DNA from: Curtobacterium sp. ER1/6
GTDB taxonomy: Bacteria > Actinomycetota > Actinomycetes > Actinomycetales > Microbacteriaceae
Assembly (NCBI RefSeq): GCF_001742745.1
Contig: NZ_MJAK01000006.1
Coordinates: 62,001 to 126,000, forward strand
Reading direction: 5' to 3'
DNA: 64,000 bases
Shown here piece after piece: positions 42,317 to 51,554 of this stretch. The translations under genes were made by a program, and so were the position numbers. The notes beneath the pieces are model-generated. The model was given only the letters and a program-made list of their open reading frames with translations, did no database searches and was not told the DNA's origin. Each line of letters opens with the position of its first letter. The first letter of the stretch is position 1.

Positions 42317-42440
42317 CAAAAACCACCCGCTGTGTAGTTTTTGTCGCGCGTCGTCCATCGGCAATTTGCGCAACACGTGTCGCACGCGGGCCGAGCGATG
42401 TACACTCGCCGACGGAAAACCTTGCAGCACAAGGTTTCCG
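42317..42440. promoter_or_regulatory. divergent control region with several inverted repeats
   Basis: CAAAAACCAC (42317-42326) faces GTAGTTTTTG (42334-42343) with one mismatch. TTGCGCAA is at 42366-42373. CGGAAAACCTTG (42413-42424) faces CAAGGTTTCCG (42430-42440), perfect but for one extra A. TACACT (42401-42406) is a likely -10 for the MFS gene, so the last repeat lies over its start site. No regulator gene is adjacent. Confidence 0.6.
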
Positions 42441-42459
42441 TTCGACTCAAGGAGGCGTC

Positions 42460-43752
42460 ATGAGCACACCCGAACCCGGCAGCCGCGCGGTACTGGACCC
42501 GGAGGGCATCACCCAACCCGTCAGCACCATGCGGGTCGGCATCGGCTACCAGGTCGCCCTGTTCCTCGGGCAGTTCGGCCTCTTCGTGGCACTCATGGCC
42601 CCGGTCTACGTGAGCATGCAGATCAAGGCGCAGGCCCTGGTCGGTGACGACGCCGCGACCGTGATCGGCTCGGTCCTGCCGATCGGCGCGTTCGGCGCGC
42701 TCATCATGAACCCCCTCGCCGGTGCCCTGTCGGACCGCACCCGCACCCGCTGGGGTCGTCGGCGCCCGTGGCTGCTCGGCGGCGTCGTGGTCTTCGCGAT
42801 CGCCCTGGCCTGGATCGCCTACGCGCCGGACGTCCTCAACCTGACACTCGGGTGGCTGCTCGCCCAGCTCGCGGCCAACGCCACGCTCGCCACGCTGCTC
42901 GCGAGCTTCGCCGACAACGTGCCGCAGCTGCAGCGCGGCCGGTCGTCGAGCATCATCGCCCTCGCGCAGAACACCGCCGTGCTCGCGGGCACCTACCTGT
43001 CGGTGTTCTTCGTGGCGAACCTGCCGGTCCTGTTCATCGCGCCGGGCATCCTGGCGATCGTCCTCGTGCTCGTCTACGCCCTCGTCGCCCGCGACGAGCT
43101 CCCGACGTACACGCTGAAGAAGTTCACCTGGCTGAACCTCGTCTCGTCGTTCTGGACGAACCCGATCAAGAACCCGGACTTCGCGTTCGCGTGGTGGTCG
43201 CGCTTCCTCATCATCCTCGCGACCTTCATGTTCACGACGTACCGCCTGCTCTACATGCAGGAGCACCTCGGGATCGAGAAGCTGCAGGACGCCACCGCGG
43301 CCGTCGCGTTCGGCGTGCTCCTGTACACGCTCGCCCTGCTCGTGAGCGCGGCGCTGTCCGGCTGGGCGTCGGACCGGCTCGGCCGCCGCAAGGTGTTCGT
43401 CGGTGGGTCGACGGCGCTGTTCGCCGTCGGGCTCGTGGTGCTGGCACACGCCGACACCGTGACCGGGTTCTACGTGGCCGAGGTCGTCATGGGCTTCGCC
43501 TACGGCATCTACTCCGCGATCGACACCGCGCTGGTCGTCGACGTGCTGCCGAACGCCGACCGGCCGGGCAAGGACCTCGGCGTGATCAACATCGCGAACG
43601 CGCTGCCGCAGTCGCTCGCCCCGGCGATCTCGCTGTTCTTCCTGTCGATCGGCAGCGTGCACGCCGACAACTACACGCTCATGTGCTGGGCCGCCGGGGT
43701 GGTCGCCCTGCTGGGCGCCCTCGTGGTCATCCCGATCAAGCGGGTCCGGTAG
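42460..43752 (+). CDS. MFS transporter, sugar/glycoside importer type
   Basis: A 430-aa protein with 12 helices. AAGGAGG precedes the ATG. Motifs: NPLAGALSDRTRTRWGRRRPWLLGG, the pattern of GPH and sucrose/glycoside symporters, and a second GWASDRLGRRKVFVGG. It probably imports the substrate of the divergent oxidoreductase/isomerase pair. Confidence 0.88.
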   Translation: MSTPEPGSRAVLDPEGITQPVSTMRVGIGYQVALFLGQFGLFVALMAPVYVSMQIKAQALVGDDAATVIGSVLPIGAFGALIMNPLAGALSDRTRTRWGRRRPWLLGGVVVFAIALAWIAYAPDVLNLTLGWLLAQLAANATLATLLASFADNVPQLQRGRSSSIIALAQNTAVLAGTYLSVFFVANLPVLFIAPGILAIVLVLVYALVARDELPTYTLKKFTWLNLVSSFWTNPIKNPDFAFAWWSRFLIILATFMFTTYRLLYMQEHLGIEKLQDATAAVAFGVLLYTLALLVSAALSGWASDRLGRRKVFVGGSTALFAVGLVVLAHADTVTGFYVAEVVMGFAYGIYSAIDTALVVDVLPNADRPGKDLGVINIANALPQSLAPAISLFFLSIGSVHADNYTLMCWAAGVVALLGALVVIPIKRVR

Positions 43753-43775
43753 CGGCGGTCGCGACACGCGACACC

Positions 43776-43825
43776 GGACGGACGGGAGGCGCGGTGCCAG
43801 CTGGCACCGTGTCTCCCGTCCGTCC
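43776..43825. repeat. dispersed palindromic element, copy 7
   Basis: A 50-bp near-perfect palindrome with GGACGGACGGGAG (43776-43788) and its complement (43813-43825), centre GGTGCCAGCTGGCACC. It lies after the MFS gene and before a gene on the same strand, so it is not limited to convergent gaps. Confidence 0.85.
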
Positions 43826-43850
43826 ACTGGTTCCTGGGTACCGTGAACGG

Positions 43851-45173
43851 ATGCTCCAGCCCGTCACCCGTCCCTTCGACACCCCTGCCGGCACGATCGA
43901 GGCGGTGGTCGACGGCGACGTGACCCGTGCGATGGGGATCCCCTACGCACGGGCGGCGCGCTTCGCGCCGCCGGAGCCGCAGCCGGCGTTCGCCGAACCG
44001 TTCCGCGCGGACACGCCGGCGCCCGTCCCGCCGCAGCCGACCGCGCTCCTCGTCGACCAGCTGCTGCCGCGGATGGACCACCTGCGGGTCGACGAGCACT
44101 GCCAACGCCTCACGGTCACGGTGCCCTCGGACGTGGGTGCGGACGACCGGCTGCCCGTGATGGTCTGGATCCACGGCGGGTCGTACGTCCTGGGCGGCGG
44201 CGACCTGCCGATCCACGACGCGCACGACCTCGTCACCGAGCAGCGGGTCGTCGTGGTGACGGTGACCTACCGACTCGGCGTGCTCGGGTTCCTCGGCGAC
44301 GGTGGGTCGGTGCCGGCCAACCTCGGACTGCTCGACCTGGTCGAGGCGCTGCGCTGGGTGCAGCGGAACATCGCCGCGTTCGGCGGGGACCCCGGGACGG
44401 TCACCGTGTTCGGGCAGTCCGCCGGGGGCGACGCCGCCGCGCACCTGATGATCAGCGACGGGGCACGGGGACTCTTCCGTCGCGCGATCGTGCAGAGCGC
44501 GCCGCTCGGCCTCTCCCGCGGGCGGGCTCGGATGAACCGGGCGATGGTCCGGGCCGTGGGGACGGTGGCGGAGGACGCCCCGCTCGACACGGTCCTCGAG
44601 CGCCAGGAGCTCGCGACGAAGGCCGGTGCGCGGTACGGGCTCGCCGGGGGCATGCCGTTCGGGACGCAGTACGGCTTCGCGCCGCTGCCCGCCGAGCGGG
44701 ACACGGATCGGGCCTGGCGCGCGGTCGCCCCCGACGTCGACGTGCTCATCGGCTCGGGGTCCGACGAGGCGGGCACGTACGTGCCGCTCGTGCCCGGCCT
44801 CGGGAGGGCGGCACGGTCGCGACTCGTGCGACCCCTGCTGCGCTGGCTGCTCGTCCGACCGCTGACCGAGGTGATCTACGGGCGCGACGCCCGCCGGTTC
44901 GCCCGGCGGCACCGGGCGGCAGGCGGCCGCGCGACCGTCTACCGGCTGCTGCGGCACCCGTCGGTGGTGCCGGTGGGTGCCGTCCACATGAGCGACCTGC
45001 CGCTGCTGCTCGGCGGACGGGAGGTGTGGGGCGGCAGCCGCTTCGTCCCCGAGCGCGACCTGGCGGAGGTCGAGCGGCGCGGGCGGGCCTTCCGTGCGGT
45101 GTGGGCGGAGTTCGCCCGGACGGGTACCGTGACCGCGCCGGACGACGAGACGCTCGTGTTCGACCGGGGCTGA
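43851..45173 (+). CDS. type-B carboxylesterase
   Basis: A 440-aa serine esterase: VMVWIHGGSYVLGGG (oxyanion), NLGLLDLVEALRWVQRNIAAFGGDPGTVTVFGQSAGG (nucleophile Ser), and SGSDEAGTYVP with a downstream His in VGAVHMSDLPLL. It is shorter than the ~500-aa norm but complete in core motifs. There is no signal peptide. The start is ATG at 43851. It hydrolyses ester bonds of unknown substrates. Confidence 0.9.
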   Translation: MLQPVTRPFDTPAGTIEAVVDGDVTRAMGIPYARAARFAPPEPQPAFAEPFRADTPAPVPPQPTALLVDQLLPRMDHLRVDEHCQRLTVTVPSDVGADDRLPVMVWIHGGSYVLGGGDLPIHDAHDLVTEQRVVVVTVTYRLGVLGFLGDGGSVPANLGLLDLVEALRWVQRNIAAFGGDPGTVTVFGQSAGGDAAAHLMISDGARGLFRRAIVQSAPLGLSRGRARMNRAMVRAVGTVAEDAPLDTVLERQELATKAGARYGLAGGMPFGTQYGFAPLPAERDTDRAWRAVAPDVDVLIGSGSDEAGTYVPLVPGLGRAARSRLVRPLLRWLLVRPLTEVIYGRDARRFARRHRAAGGRATVYRLLRHPSVVPVGAVHMSDLPLLLGGREVWGGSRFVPERDLAEVERRGRAFRAVWAEFARTGTVTAPDDETLVFDRG

Positions 45174-45272
45174 CCGGGTCCGGCGGGAGCACCCGTGTCG
45201 CCTCGGCCGGGGATCGGTGACGCCCCCGAACGGGCGGTCGCGGCGGTCCGCGCGCCCGTGCAGGATCGACGC

Positions 45273-45863
45273 ATGCCCGAGAGCGACGTCGACCTCCGCG
45301 CCCGCATCGTCCGCGGTGCCGCCGACGCGTACCGGGCGACGGACTTCCACCAGGTCGGTCCGGTGGAGGTCGCGGCGCACGCCGGGGTCACCGTCGAGGA
45401 GGTCCGGCGGGCCTTCCCGTCCTGGGACCTCCTCGTCGTCGCGGTGGTCGACCGCTGGAGCAACGGCGGGCGACGAGCCACCTGGAGCGTGGCGGAGCGG
45501 CACGGTGCGGTCGCGTACCTGCGCGCGCGCCTGGAGGACGGGCAGCGCGAGCCCGGGCTCGTGCGGCTCCGGATCGCCCTGCTGAGCGCCGCCTCCGCAC
45601 CGGGGCACCCGGCGTCCGGGTGGTTCCGGCACCAGTACACGAGTTCGTTCGAGGACGTCGCCCTCGCCCTCGTGCGCGACGTCGTCGCCGGACGGGAGAC
45701 GCGGGGGACCTCGCCGCGGCACGCCGCCGAGCAGCTCGTCGCGCTCTTCGAGGGGCTGCAGCTGCAGGCGATGCTCCTCGACGGGACGGACCTGCTCGCC
45801 GGCTGGGACCGGGCCGTCGCGCGCATGCGGGCGGGCTGGGCCGGCGCGGCCGTCACGGCCTGA
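45273..45863 (+). CDS. TetR-family transcriptional regulator
   Basis: A 196-aa protein. The helix-turn-helix (LRARIVRGAADAYRATDFHQVGPVEVAAHAGVTVEEVRRAFPSWDLLVVAVV) is a weak but recognisable TetR domain. The C-terminal ligand domain is helical (YTSSFEDVALALVRDVVAG). It lies ~100 bp after the carboxylesterase gene on the same strand. ATG at 45273 is chosen over a distal GTG at 45195. Confidence 0.82.
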   Translation: MPESDVDLRARIVRGAADAYRATDFHQVGPVEVAAHAGVTVEEVRRAFPSWDLLVVAVVDRWSNGGRRATWSVAERHGAVAYLRARLEDGQREPGLVRLRIALLSAASAPGHPASGWFRHQYTSSFEDVALALVRDVVAGRETRGTSPRHAAEQLVALFEGLQLQAMLLDGTDLLAGWDRAVARMRAGWAGAAVTA

Positions 45864-45882
45864 ACGGCACGACGGCCTGAGC

Positions 45883-45898
45883 ACGCCCCCGTGGGCGT
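45883..45898. terminator. small hairpin between convergent genes
   Basis: ACGCCC(ccgt)GGGCGT, a 6-bp stem, lies between the TetR stop and the convergent DUF4184 gene. Confidence 0.4.
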
Positions 45899-45916
45899 CC
45901 GCTTCGTCGCGTCCTG

Positions 45917-46684
45917 CTAGCGGGCCACCCGCTCCGTCCCACGACCGGTCCACCGGTGGTTCGCGAAGAGGACCACCGCCCCCGCGACGAGCGCGACCGC
46001 GACGAGGGCCGGCACACGGAAGGCCAGCGCCGTGACGACGTCCGTCGCTCCGCCGCCGGCCACCACGACCCGGACCCCGACGACGAGGGCGGCGCCGACG
46101 ACCCCGACGAGGGCGACCACCGGCACCGCGACCTCGACCCTGCCGAGCGGACGGACCGCGCGGGCCTCGGCCCGACGCCACCACACCACCGCCGCGACGA
46201 GCAACGCGAGCAGCCCGAGCACGCTCGACGCGTCCTGCAGGAGGAACGGCAGCGGGTAGGTGCCGACCGTTGCGTCCCGGAGTGCGGGCCAGGCGCGCAC
46301 CACGAACCCGGACTCGTGCGTGAAGCCGTCCCACACGACGTGCGTGACGCTCCCGAGCACGCAACCGGCCAGCACGGGGACCACGTCGCGGACGGTGGGG
46401 GTCGGCCGCCGGTGCCACGCCGTGGGCAGCCGTCGCCGGGCGGCCGGCACGACCGGGGTCCAGGCCGGGCGGACGACGAACCACCACACCGCGAGCACCA
46501 CGAGGGAGACGGCGAGGTCGATCGTCAGCACGCCCCACCAGGAGTGGGCCGCGTCGTACGGCGGCAGGAACGGGGCGAAGAGCACGGCGTCGGGCGCCAT
46601 CGACCCGACCGCGACGGCGGCGACCGGCAGGGGCAGCCGGCGCACGCCCAGGGCGACGACCGCGTGGCTCACGGTGAAGGGCAC
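45917..46684 (-). CDS. DUF4184 family membrane protein
   Basis: A 255-aa protein with about six helices. The N-terminus VPFTVSHAVVALGVRRLPLPVAAVAVGSMAPDAVLF and the motif LGSVTHVVWDGFTHESGF (His/Asp cluster) mark DUF4184, a relative of membrane-bound metal-dependent hydrolases. The GTG at 46684 is chosen to match that conserved start. The biochemical function is unknown. Confidence 0.85.
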   Translation of the reverse strand: MPFTVSHAVVALGVRRLPLPVAAVAVGSMAPDAVLFAPFLPPYDAAHSWWGVLTIDLAVSLVVLAVWWFVVRPAWTPVVPAARRRLPTAWHRRPTPTVRDVVPVLAGCVLGSVTHVVWDGFTHESGFVVRAWPALRDATVGTYPLPFLLQDASSVLGLLALLVAAVVWWRRAEARAVRPLGRVEVAVPVVALVGVVGAALVVGVRVVVAGGGATDVVTALAFRVPALVAVALVAGAVVLFANHRWTGRGTERVAR

Positions 46685-46703
46685 GGTCGGGTCCTCGTCC
46701 TCG

Positions 46704-47987
46704 TCATCGGGCCAGGTGCGTCCGGTGCATGAACCACACGACGCCCTCGGCCAGGGCGACACCGGCGGTGTGCCAGTCGTGTCCACCATCCTCGACCACC
46801 CGTTCGGTCACGGCGACCCCGGCGGCACGGGCGGCGGCCGCGACCCGGGGCACGACCGGCCCGTAGCGGGTGTCGTCGGCACCCGCTGCGATGAACGCTG
46901 CGGAGTCGGGGTAGGGCGCGTGCTCGGCGAGCACCTGGAGGGGTTGTGCCGCCCGGAACGCCGCATCGTCACCGCGGAAACCCCTCGTGATGGTGTCGTC
47001 ACGATCGCGCAGCATCGGCCCGAGCTGTCCGGAGACGTCGATCCACGAGCCGAAGCGGTCCGGCCGTCCGGTCCCGAGCTGCAGGGCGCACGTGCCGCCC
47101 TGCGAGAACCCCGAGACCGCCCAGTCGGCGCCGTCGGTCGCCGCGTGCAGGTGCGCCTGCACCCATGCCGGGACGTCCCGCGTCAGGTAGGTCGCGCTGT
47201 TGCCGAGCGGACCGTCGACGCACATCGGGTTGTTCGTCGCCTCGGCGAGCTGGTCCGGCATCACCACGATCGGGGCGAGCCCGTGGTGCCGCCGTGCGAC
47301 CTCGTCGAGCCGGTCCGCCATCCGTCCGGCCTCGAGGATGTTCGCCGGGGCCGCCCCCGGACCCTGCCCGGACAGCATCACGACGACGGGGAGTTCCGGG
47401 GCGTGGTCGACCAGCGCGGCCGGCGGCAGCCACACGAGCGCCGGACGCGCGCGGAAGTGCGAGACCGTCCCGGGGATCCGCACCGAACCGTACCGACCGT
47501 GTGCGGGCAGGTCGTGCGGCGGCCGCCAGTCCGACGCGTCGGCGAGCCGCGGCCCCGGGTGCGGGTCCGTCGGCAGACGGAGCGCCGGCACGTGGGACTC
47601 GCCCAGCGCGTCCGCGATCGTCGGGAAGAGTCCCGCGTCACGGTTCACCGCGAGTCCGCCCGAGACGAGCGCGAGCGGCACCAGCAGGACCGCCACCGTC
47701 CGGGCGAGCAGGCGTCCGCGCACGAGCCCGACCACCGCGACGGCGAGCAGGGCGCACACGACCCCGGTCCACACCCGGTCGACCCAGGTGGGCGGGATGC
47801 CGAGGACGTCCAGCACGTCGCCGAGGAACCACGACAGCAGCGTCCCGAGCAGTGCGCCCGCGACGACCGCCACCGCGACCCACCGCCACGACCGGCGCAC
47901 CGCGGCGGCGACGACCACCGCGGCCAGCAGGGTCAGCGCGTACAGCGGCAGGAGCACGTGGGCGGAGAGGAGCGGCAGGGTCGTCAC
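46704..47987 (-). CDS. membrane-anchored esterase of the Ag85/esterase-D fold
   Basis: A 427-aa protein. Four N-terminal helices (~residues 5-125) are followed by an outside alpha/beta-hydrolase: VSHFRARPALVWLPPAAL, VVVMLSGQGPGAAP, NNPMCVDGPLGNSATYLTRDVPAWV, nucleophile Ser in GFSQGGTCALQLG and His in DGGHDWHT. The hydrolase half is a close paralog of the protein at 60511-61635. It probably acts on cell-envelope or extracellular esters. GTG at 47987 has a weak Shine-Dalgarno. Confidence 0.85.
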   Translation of the reverse strand: MTTLPLLSAHVLLPLYALTLLAAVVVAAAVRRSWRWVAVAVVAGALLGTLLSWFLGDVLDVLGIPPTWVDRVWTGVVCALLAVAVVGLVRGRLLARTVAVLLVPLALVSGGLAVNRDAGLFPTIADALGESHVPALRLPTDPHPGPRLADASDWRPPHDLPAHGRYGSVRIPGTVSHFRARPALVWLPPAALVDHAPELPVVVMLSGQGPGAAPANILEAGRMADRLDEVARRHHGLAPIVVMPDQLAEATNNPMCVDGPLGNSATYLTRDVPAWVQAHLHAATDGADWAVSGFSQGGTCALQLGTGRPDRFGSWIDVSGQLGPMLRDRDDTITRGFRGDDAAFRAAQPLQVLAEHAPYPDSAAFIAAGADDTRYGPVVPRVAAAARAAGVAVTERVVEDGGHDWHTAGVALAEGVVWFMHRTHLAR

Positions 47988-48281
47988 GGGTGGTTCCGGC
48001 GGTCGGGGCCCTCCCGGGTGCCGGCGGCGGGGGACGGGCGGGAGCGGCGTCGTCCCGCGACCGTAGCGAGCGGAGGTGTCCGCACGGCGCCGGGATCGAG
48101 CTTCCTCGGCGCCTTCCCGGCTGACCCTGAGCAGGCCCGCACCGAACGTGGCCGGGTGACGGGACCGCCGTCTCCGGTCGGCCACCGATCGGCGGCCGAC
48201 GGTGGACGCACCGGCGCCTCGAGCCCGACGTGCGCGGCGCGTCTGGGAGCCGCGGGTGGTCCGTGCTGGCAGGGTCGGCGG
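47988..48281. other. divergent intergenic region, no gene seen
   Basis: About 290 bp between the membrane esterase and the NUDIX gene. I see no convincing ORF, hairpin or operator. Promoters of both genes must lie here. Confidence 0.4.
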
Positions 48282-48722
48282 ATGGAGTACACGGACTACG
48301 ACACCCGGCTCGCCGCCTACGCGGTGGTCACCGAGGGCGACCGCGTGCTCCTCGCCCGCCTGCGCGTCCCCGAGGCCGGGACGTGGACGCTCCCCGGCGG
48401 CGGGGTCGAGTTCGACGAGACCGTCGAGCAGGCCGTCGTGCGCGAGGTCCTCGAGGAGACCGGGTACGAGGCCATCTGCGGCCCCCTGCTCGGCGTGCGG
48501 CACCACATCGTGCCGAAGGAGCGCCGGATGCACGACAACGGCCGGCCGATGAAGGCGGTGCAGGTGGTCTTCCGGGCGACCGTCACCGGCGGCACCCTGC
48601 GCAACGAGACCGACGGCTCGACGGACGAGGCCGCGTGGGTGCCGGTCGCGGAGCTGCCCCGTCGCCGGCACGGGCTGCTCGTCCCGATCGCCCTCGGCTG
48701 GGCGGGGGCCCTGCGCGCCTGA
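48282..48722 (+). CDS. NUDIX hydrolase
   Basis: A 146-aa pyrophosphohydrolase. The full NUDIX box GGGVEFDETVEQAVVREVLEETGYE is visible (~43-67), with strands YAVVTEGDRVLLARL before it. It acts on nucleoside diphosphate derivatives; the exact substrate is unknown. ATG at 48282. Confidence 0.92.
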   Translation: MEYTDYDTRLAAYAVVTEGDRVLLARLRVPEAGTWTLPGGGVEFDETVEQAVVREVLEETGYEAICGPLLGVRHHIVPKERRMHDNGRPMKAVQVVFRATVTGGTLRNETDGSTDEAAWVPVAELPRRRHGLLVPIALGWAGALRA

Positions 48723-48827
48723 GCGCGGTGCCCGCCCGTCCGGCTGCCGACCGCCCGGACCACTGACCACTGACCGCTGAGGGCGTCCGGGTACCCTCGG
48801 CGGCGTGACGAACCGAGGAGGACGGAC

Positions 48828-49178
48828 GTGAGCGGTGCTGCCACCGACCTGTCCGCGCGCCTCTGGGACGAACGCGACGTGCTCGGGCGCCTGGTCCTCG
48901 CGGTCGACGACGCGGCCCGCGCCGACCCCCTGCTCGACCGGTTGCAGACGCTGCGCCTCGAGCAGGACGTCCTCGTGCACGCCCTCGCCGAGCAGTGGGG
49001 GGCCGCTCCGGACACCGCCACGCTCCGGTCCCTGGAACGCGTCGCGCCACCGCCGTGGGACCTGCTCCTGCCGGACCACCTGGCGGCGCTGACGACGCTG
49101 ACGGCCGAGCTCGACGGCATCGTGCCCGTCGGTCCGGTCGGGGATCGGTGGGACCGACTGCGGTCCGCCCCGCGCTGA
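48828..49178 (+). CDS. small helical protein, unknown function
   Basis: A 116-aa protein. GAGGAGG precedes the GTG at 48828. The sequence is rich in Leu, Ala, Asp and Arg in heptad-like spacing (LWDERDVLGRLVLAVDDAARADPLLDRLQTLRLEQDVLVHALAEQW), so it probably forms a helical bundle like FlgN-type chaperones. No flagellar genes are near, so that link is weak. Confidence 0.65.
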   Translation: MSGAATDLSARLWDERDVLGRLVLAVDDAARADPLLDRLQTLRLEQDVLVHALAEQWGAAPDTATLRSLERVAPPPWDLLLPDHLAALTTLTAELDGIVPVGPVGDRWDRLRSAPR

Positions 49179-49206
49179 ACCGGATCGGGTGCCGGACCCG
49201 GCCGCG

Positions 49207-49575
49207 TCAGGACTCGAGCACGCTGAGCACGTTGCCCGACGGGTCCGTGAACCAGGCGATGAGCGGGCCGCCCCGTCGGTTCACGCCCCGCTCGTCGGTG
49301 ACGCCCTCGTACCGGAGGAACGCGATCCCCTTCGCCGTGAGCTCGTCGACCGCGGCGTCGACGTCCGGCACGGGGAAGTTCAGCACCGTGAACGACGCCG
49401 GTTCGTGCGCCGGACCCTTCGGGTACACCAGCACCCCGGGACCGTCGCCGACCTCGAGCACGAGCATGCCGTGGTCCTCGCGGACGGGGAGCCCGAGCAC
49501 GCCCTCGTAGAAGGCCCGGGCCTCGGGCACGTCACGGACCGAGAACCCGCTGAACGCCGTCGTCGCGTCGACCAT
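49207..49575 (-). CDS. VOC-superfamily protein (glyoxalase/bleomycin-resistance fold)
   Basis: A 122-aa protein with paired beta-alpha-beta-beta-beta units: [24 protein letters not shown] and [30 protein letters not shown] ... [14 protein letters not shown]. The C-terminal Glu in SVLE is a usual metal ligand. The role is unknown: resistance or small-molecule isomerisation. It is divergent from the kinase gene. Confidence 0.88.
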   Translation of the reverse strand: MVDATTAFSGFSVRDVPEARAFYEGVLGLPVREDHGMLVLEVGDGPGVLVYPKGPAHEPASFTVLNFPVPDVDAAVDELTAKGIAFLRYEGVTDERGVNRRGGPLIAWFTDPSGNVLSVLES

Positions 49576-49612
49576 GCGGCCAGTGAACCACCCGGCCTGC
49601 GAGGATGGACGC

Positions 49613-50254
49613 GTGACCGGTACCGAGCTGTCCGTCGACGACGCCGTCGACCGGGCCGTCGCGCTCGCCGCAGCACCGGGGCGGACGGTCCTCGGCATCA
49701 CCGGGGCTCCCGGCGCGGGCAAGTCCACCCTCGCCCGGCGGATCGTCGCCGCCGTCGACGCCGCCCACGGCACCGGGACGGCCGTGCAGGTGCCGATGGA
49801 CGGCTTCCACCTGGCGAACGCGGCACTCGACGCCCTCGGCCGCCGTGGTCGGAAGGGCGCGGTCGACACGTTCGACGCGGGCGGCTACGTCGCGCTCGTG
49901 CGCCGCCTGGTGGCCGCGGACGAGGACGTCGTCTGGGCCCCGGACTTCGACCGTCGCGTCGACGAACCCGTGGCCGGGAGCATCCCCGTGCCCCGTTCGG
50001 CCCGGCTCGTGGTCACCGAGGGCAACTACCTGCTCGACGCCGACGAGCCCTGGTCGGCCCTGCCGACCCTGTTCGCCGAGACCTGGGCGTGCGTCGTCGA
50101 CGACCGGGTCCGCGTCGACCGCCTGGTCGGGCGGCACATGCGCCACGGACGCGACCACGAGGCGGCCCGCAGCTGGGCGCTCGAGGTCGACGGCGTGAAC
50201 GCGGCGAGGGTCGCGACCACGATGACCCGTGCCTCCCGGACGGTCCGGACCTGA
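49613..50254 (+). CDS. P-loop nucleoside/pantothenate-like kinase (YggC/FrcK type)
   Basis: A 213-aa kinase. The Walker A motif is [39 protein letters not shown] is the substrate loop typical of the uridine kinase/pantothenate kinase-like group; [18 protein letters not shown] and an Arg-rich lid ([14 protein letters not shown]) follow. GTG at 49613. It phosphorylates a small metabolite, possibly a sugar or nucleoside. Confidence 0.88.
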   Translation: MTGTELSVDDAVDRAVALAAAPGRTVLGITGAPGAGKSTLARRIVAAVDAAHGTGTAVQVPMDGFHLANAALDALGRRGRKGAVDTFDAGGYVALVRRLVAADEDVVWAPDFDRRVDEPVAGSIPVPRSARLVVTEGNYLLDADEPWSALPTLFAETWACVVDDRVRVDRLVGRHMRHGRDHEAARSWALEVDGVNAARVATTMTRASRTVRT

Positions 50255-50312
50255 CCTGACCCGACCCACCAGTCCGCCGACACGCCAGCCCGACGACACG
50301 ACAGGAGCGACC

Positions 50313-51146
50313 ATGACCATCGCCATCACCGGGGCCACCGGCAACATCGGCGGCGCCGTCGCCCGCGCGCTCGCCGCGGCGGGCACGCCCGTCCGCCTGC
50401 TCGTCCGCGACGCGTCCCGGGCACCGGAACTCCCCGGCGCGGAGGTCGCCGTGGCGTCCTTCGCCGACGCCGGCGCCAGTCGTGCCGCACTCGAGGGCGT
50501 GGACCTGCTCCTCATGGTCTCCGGCGCCGAGGCGCGGGACCGTCTCGACCAGCACCGCACCTTCGTGGCGGCGGCCGCCGACGCCGGCGTCGGGCACGTC
50601 GTCTACACGTCCTTCGTCGGCGCGGCCCCCGACGCGACGTTCACGCTGGGTCGGGACCACTGGGCGACCGAGCGGGCGATCGAGGAGTCGGGCGCGGCGC
50701 ACACCTTCCTGCGGGACTCGTTCTACCTGGACTTCGTCGAGGACCTGGTCGGCGAGGAGGGCGTGATCCGCGGGCCGGCGGGGGTCGGTGCGATGGCCGC
50801 GGTCGCCCGGGCGGACGTCGCACGGGTCGCCACCGAGGTGCTGCTCCACCCGGACGAGCACCGTGACCGCACCTACGAGCTGACCGGACCCGAGGCGATC
50901 ACCCTCGCGCAGGCCGCCGCCACCGTGTCCGAGGTCCGGGGCCGTGCGGTGACGTACCACCCGGAGTCGGTGGAGGAGGCGTACGCGTCGCGGGCGCGGT
51001 GGAACCCGGAGTCGTGGCAGGCGGACGCCTGGGTGAGCACGTACACCGCGATCGCCGAGGGTGCGCTCGCGCACGTGTCGACGGACGTCGAGCGCGTGAC
51101 CGGTCGACGTCCGCTGTCCCTGCGCGAGGTCCTGCAAGCCGGTTGA
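50313..51146 (+). CDS. NmrA-like NAD(P)-binding oxidoreductase (QOR2 type)
   Basis: A 277-aa atypical SDR: ITGATGNIGGAVARALAAAG (cofactor site), LLVRDASRAPELPG, VVYTSFVGAAPDATFTLGRDHWATERAIEESG and DVARVATEVLL. Known relatives are NADPH-quinone or redox-sensing proteins. ATG at 50313 has CAGGAG upstream. It follows the kinase gene by 58 bp. Confidence 0.9.
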   Translation: MTIAITGATGNIGGAVARALAAAGTPVRLLVRDASRAPELPGAEVAVASFADAGASRAALEGVDLLLMVSGAEARDRLDQHRTFVAAAADAGVGHVVYTSFVGAAPDATFTLGRDHWATERAIEESGAAHTFLRDSFYLDFVEDLVGEEGVIRGPAGVGAMAAVARADVARVATEVLLHPDEHRDRTYELTGPEAITLAQAAATVSEVRGRAVTYHPESVEEAYASRARWNPESWQADAWVSTYTAIAEGALAHVSTDVERVTGRRPLSLREVLQAG

Positions 51147-51154
51147 GCCGGCGA

Positions 51155-51175
51155 GGGAGAACGATCGTTCTTCCC
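51155..51175 (+). terminator. hairpin after the NmrA-like gene
   Basis: AGAACGATCGTTCT (51158-51171) is a perfect palindrome extended by GGG/CCC with one bulge, 8 bp past the stop. Confidence 0.55.
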
Positions 51176-51483
51176 GCGTTGTGGGTCTCGTGGTGCCCGC
51201 CGACGAGGTGGTCTGATGGACGGGTGTCCGGCGCTCGCGCCGGGATCGCTGCAGCCCTCCGGGGCGGCGGTCGACGTGTCTGGCTGTGTTCGGGTCACGG
51301 CCAGGCACCGCACCCAGCGCCGGCCCGGTGTCTGTCCGGATGACGCACGCACCTGGGAGCGTCTCCGACCGCGCCTCGTAGTGTCGTCGGCGCTACTCCG
51401 CGCCGTACCCTGCGCGGAAGCCCGGATCCCTGTTCCCGGGCTGGTCTCGTCTCACCCAGCGTCGGACCCGACGGCGCCGTAGC
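51176..51483. other. 308-bp stretch without a supported gene
   Basis: A frame of ~88 codons from 51216 is open on the plus strand, but it has poor amino-acid make-up, no ribosome-binding site and no recognisable motif. I see no RNA gene. Confidence 0.4.
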
Positions 51484-51528
51484 GCGAGGGTGCCCGCCCG
51501 TGACCCGAACACCTACGGGCACCCTCGC
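51484..51528 (-). terminator. inverted repeat at the 3' end of the AraC gene
   Basis: GCGAGGGTGCCCG (51484-51496) and its exact complement (51516-51528) lie 26 bp past the stop of the first AraC gene. Confidence 0.6.
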
Positions 51529-51554
51529 AACCCCCGACCGGTGGTCGGTCCCGG

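Noticed and set aside
51216-51482. 88-codon ORF in the gap before the AraC genes
   Set aside because: No ribosome-binding site, no recognisable motif and no hydrophobic or helical pattern; it is not better than a random open frame.
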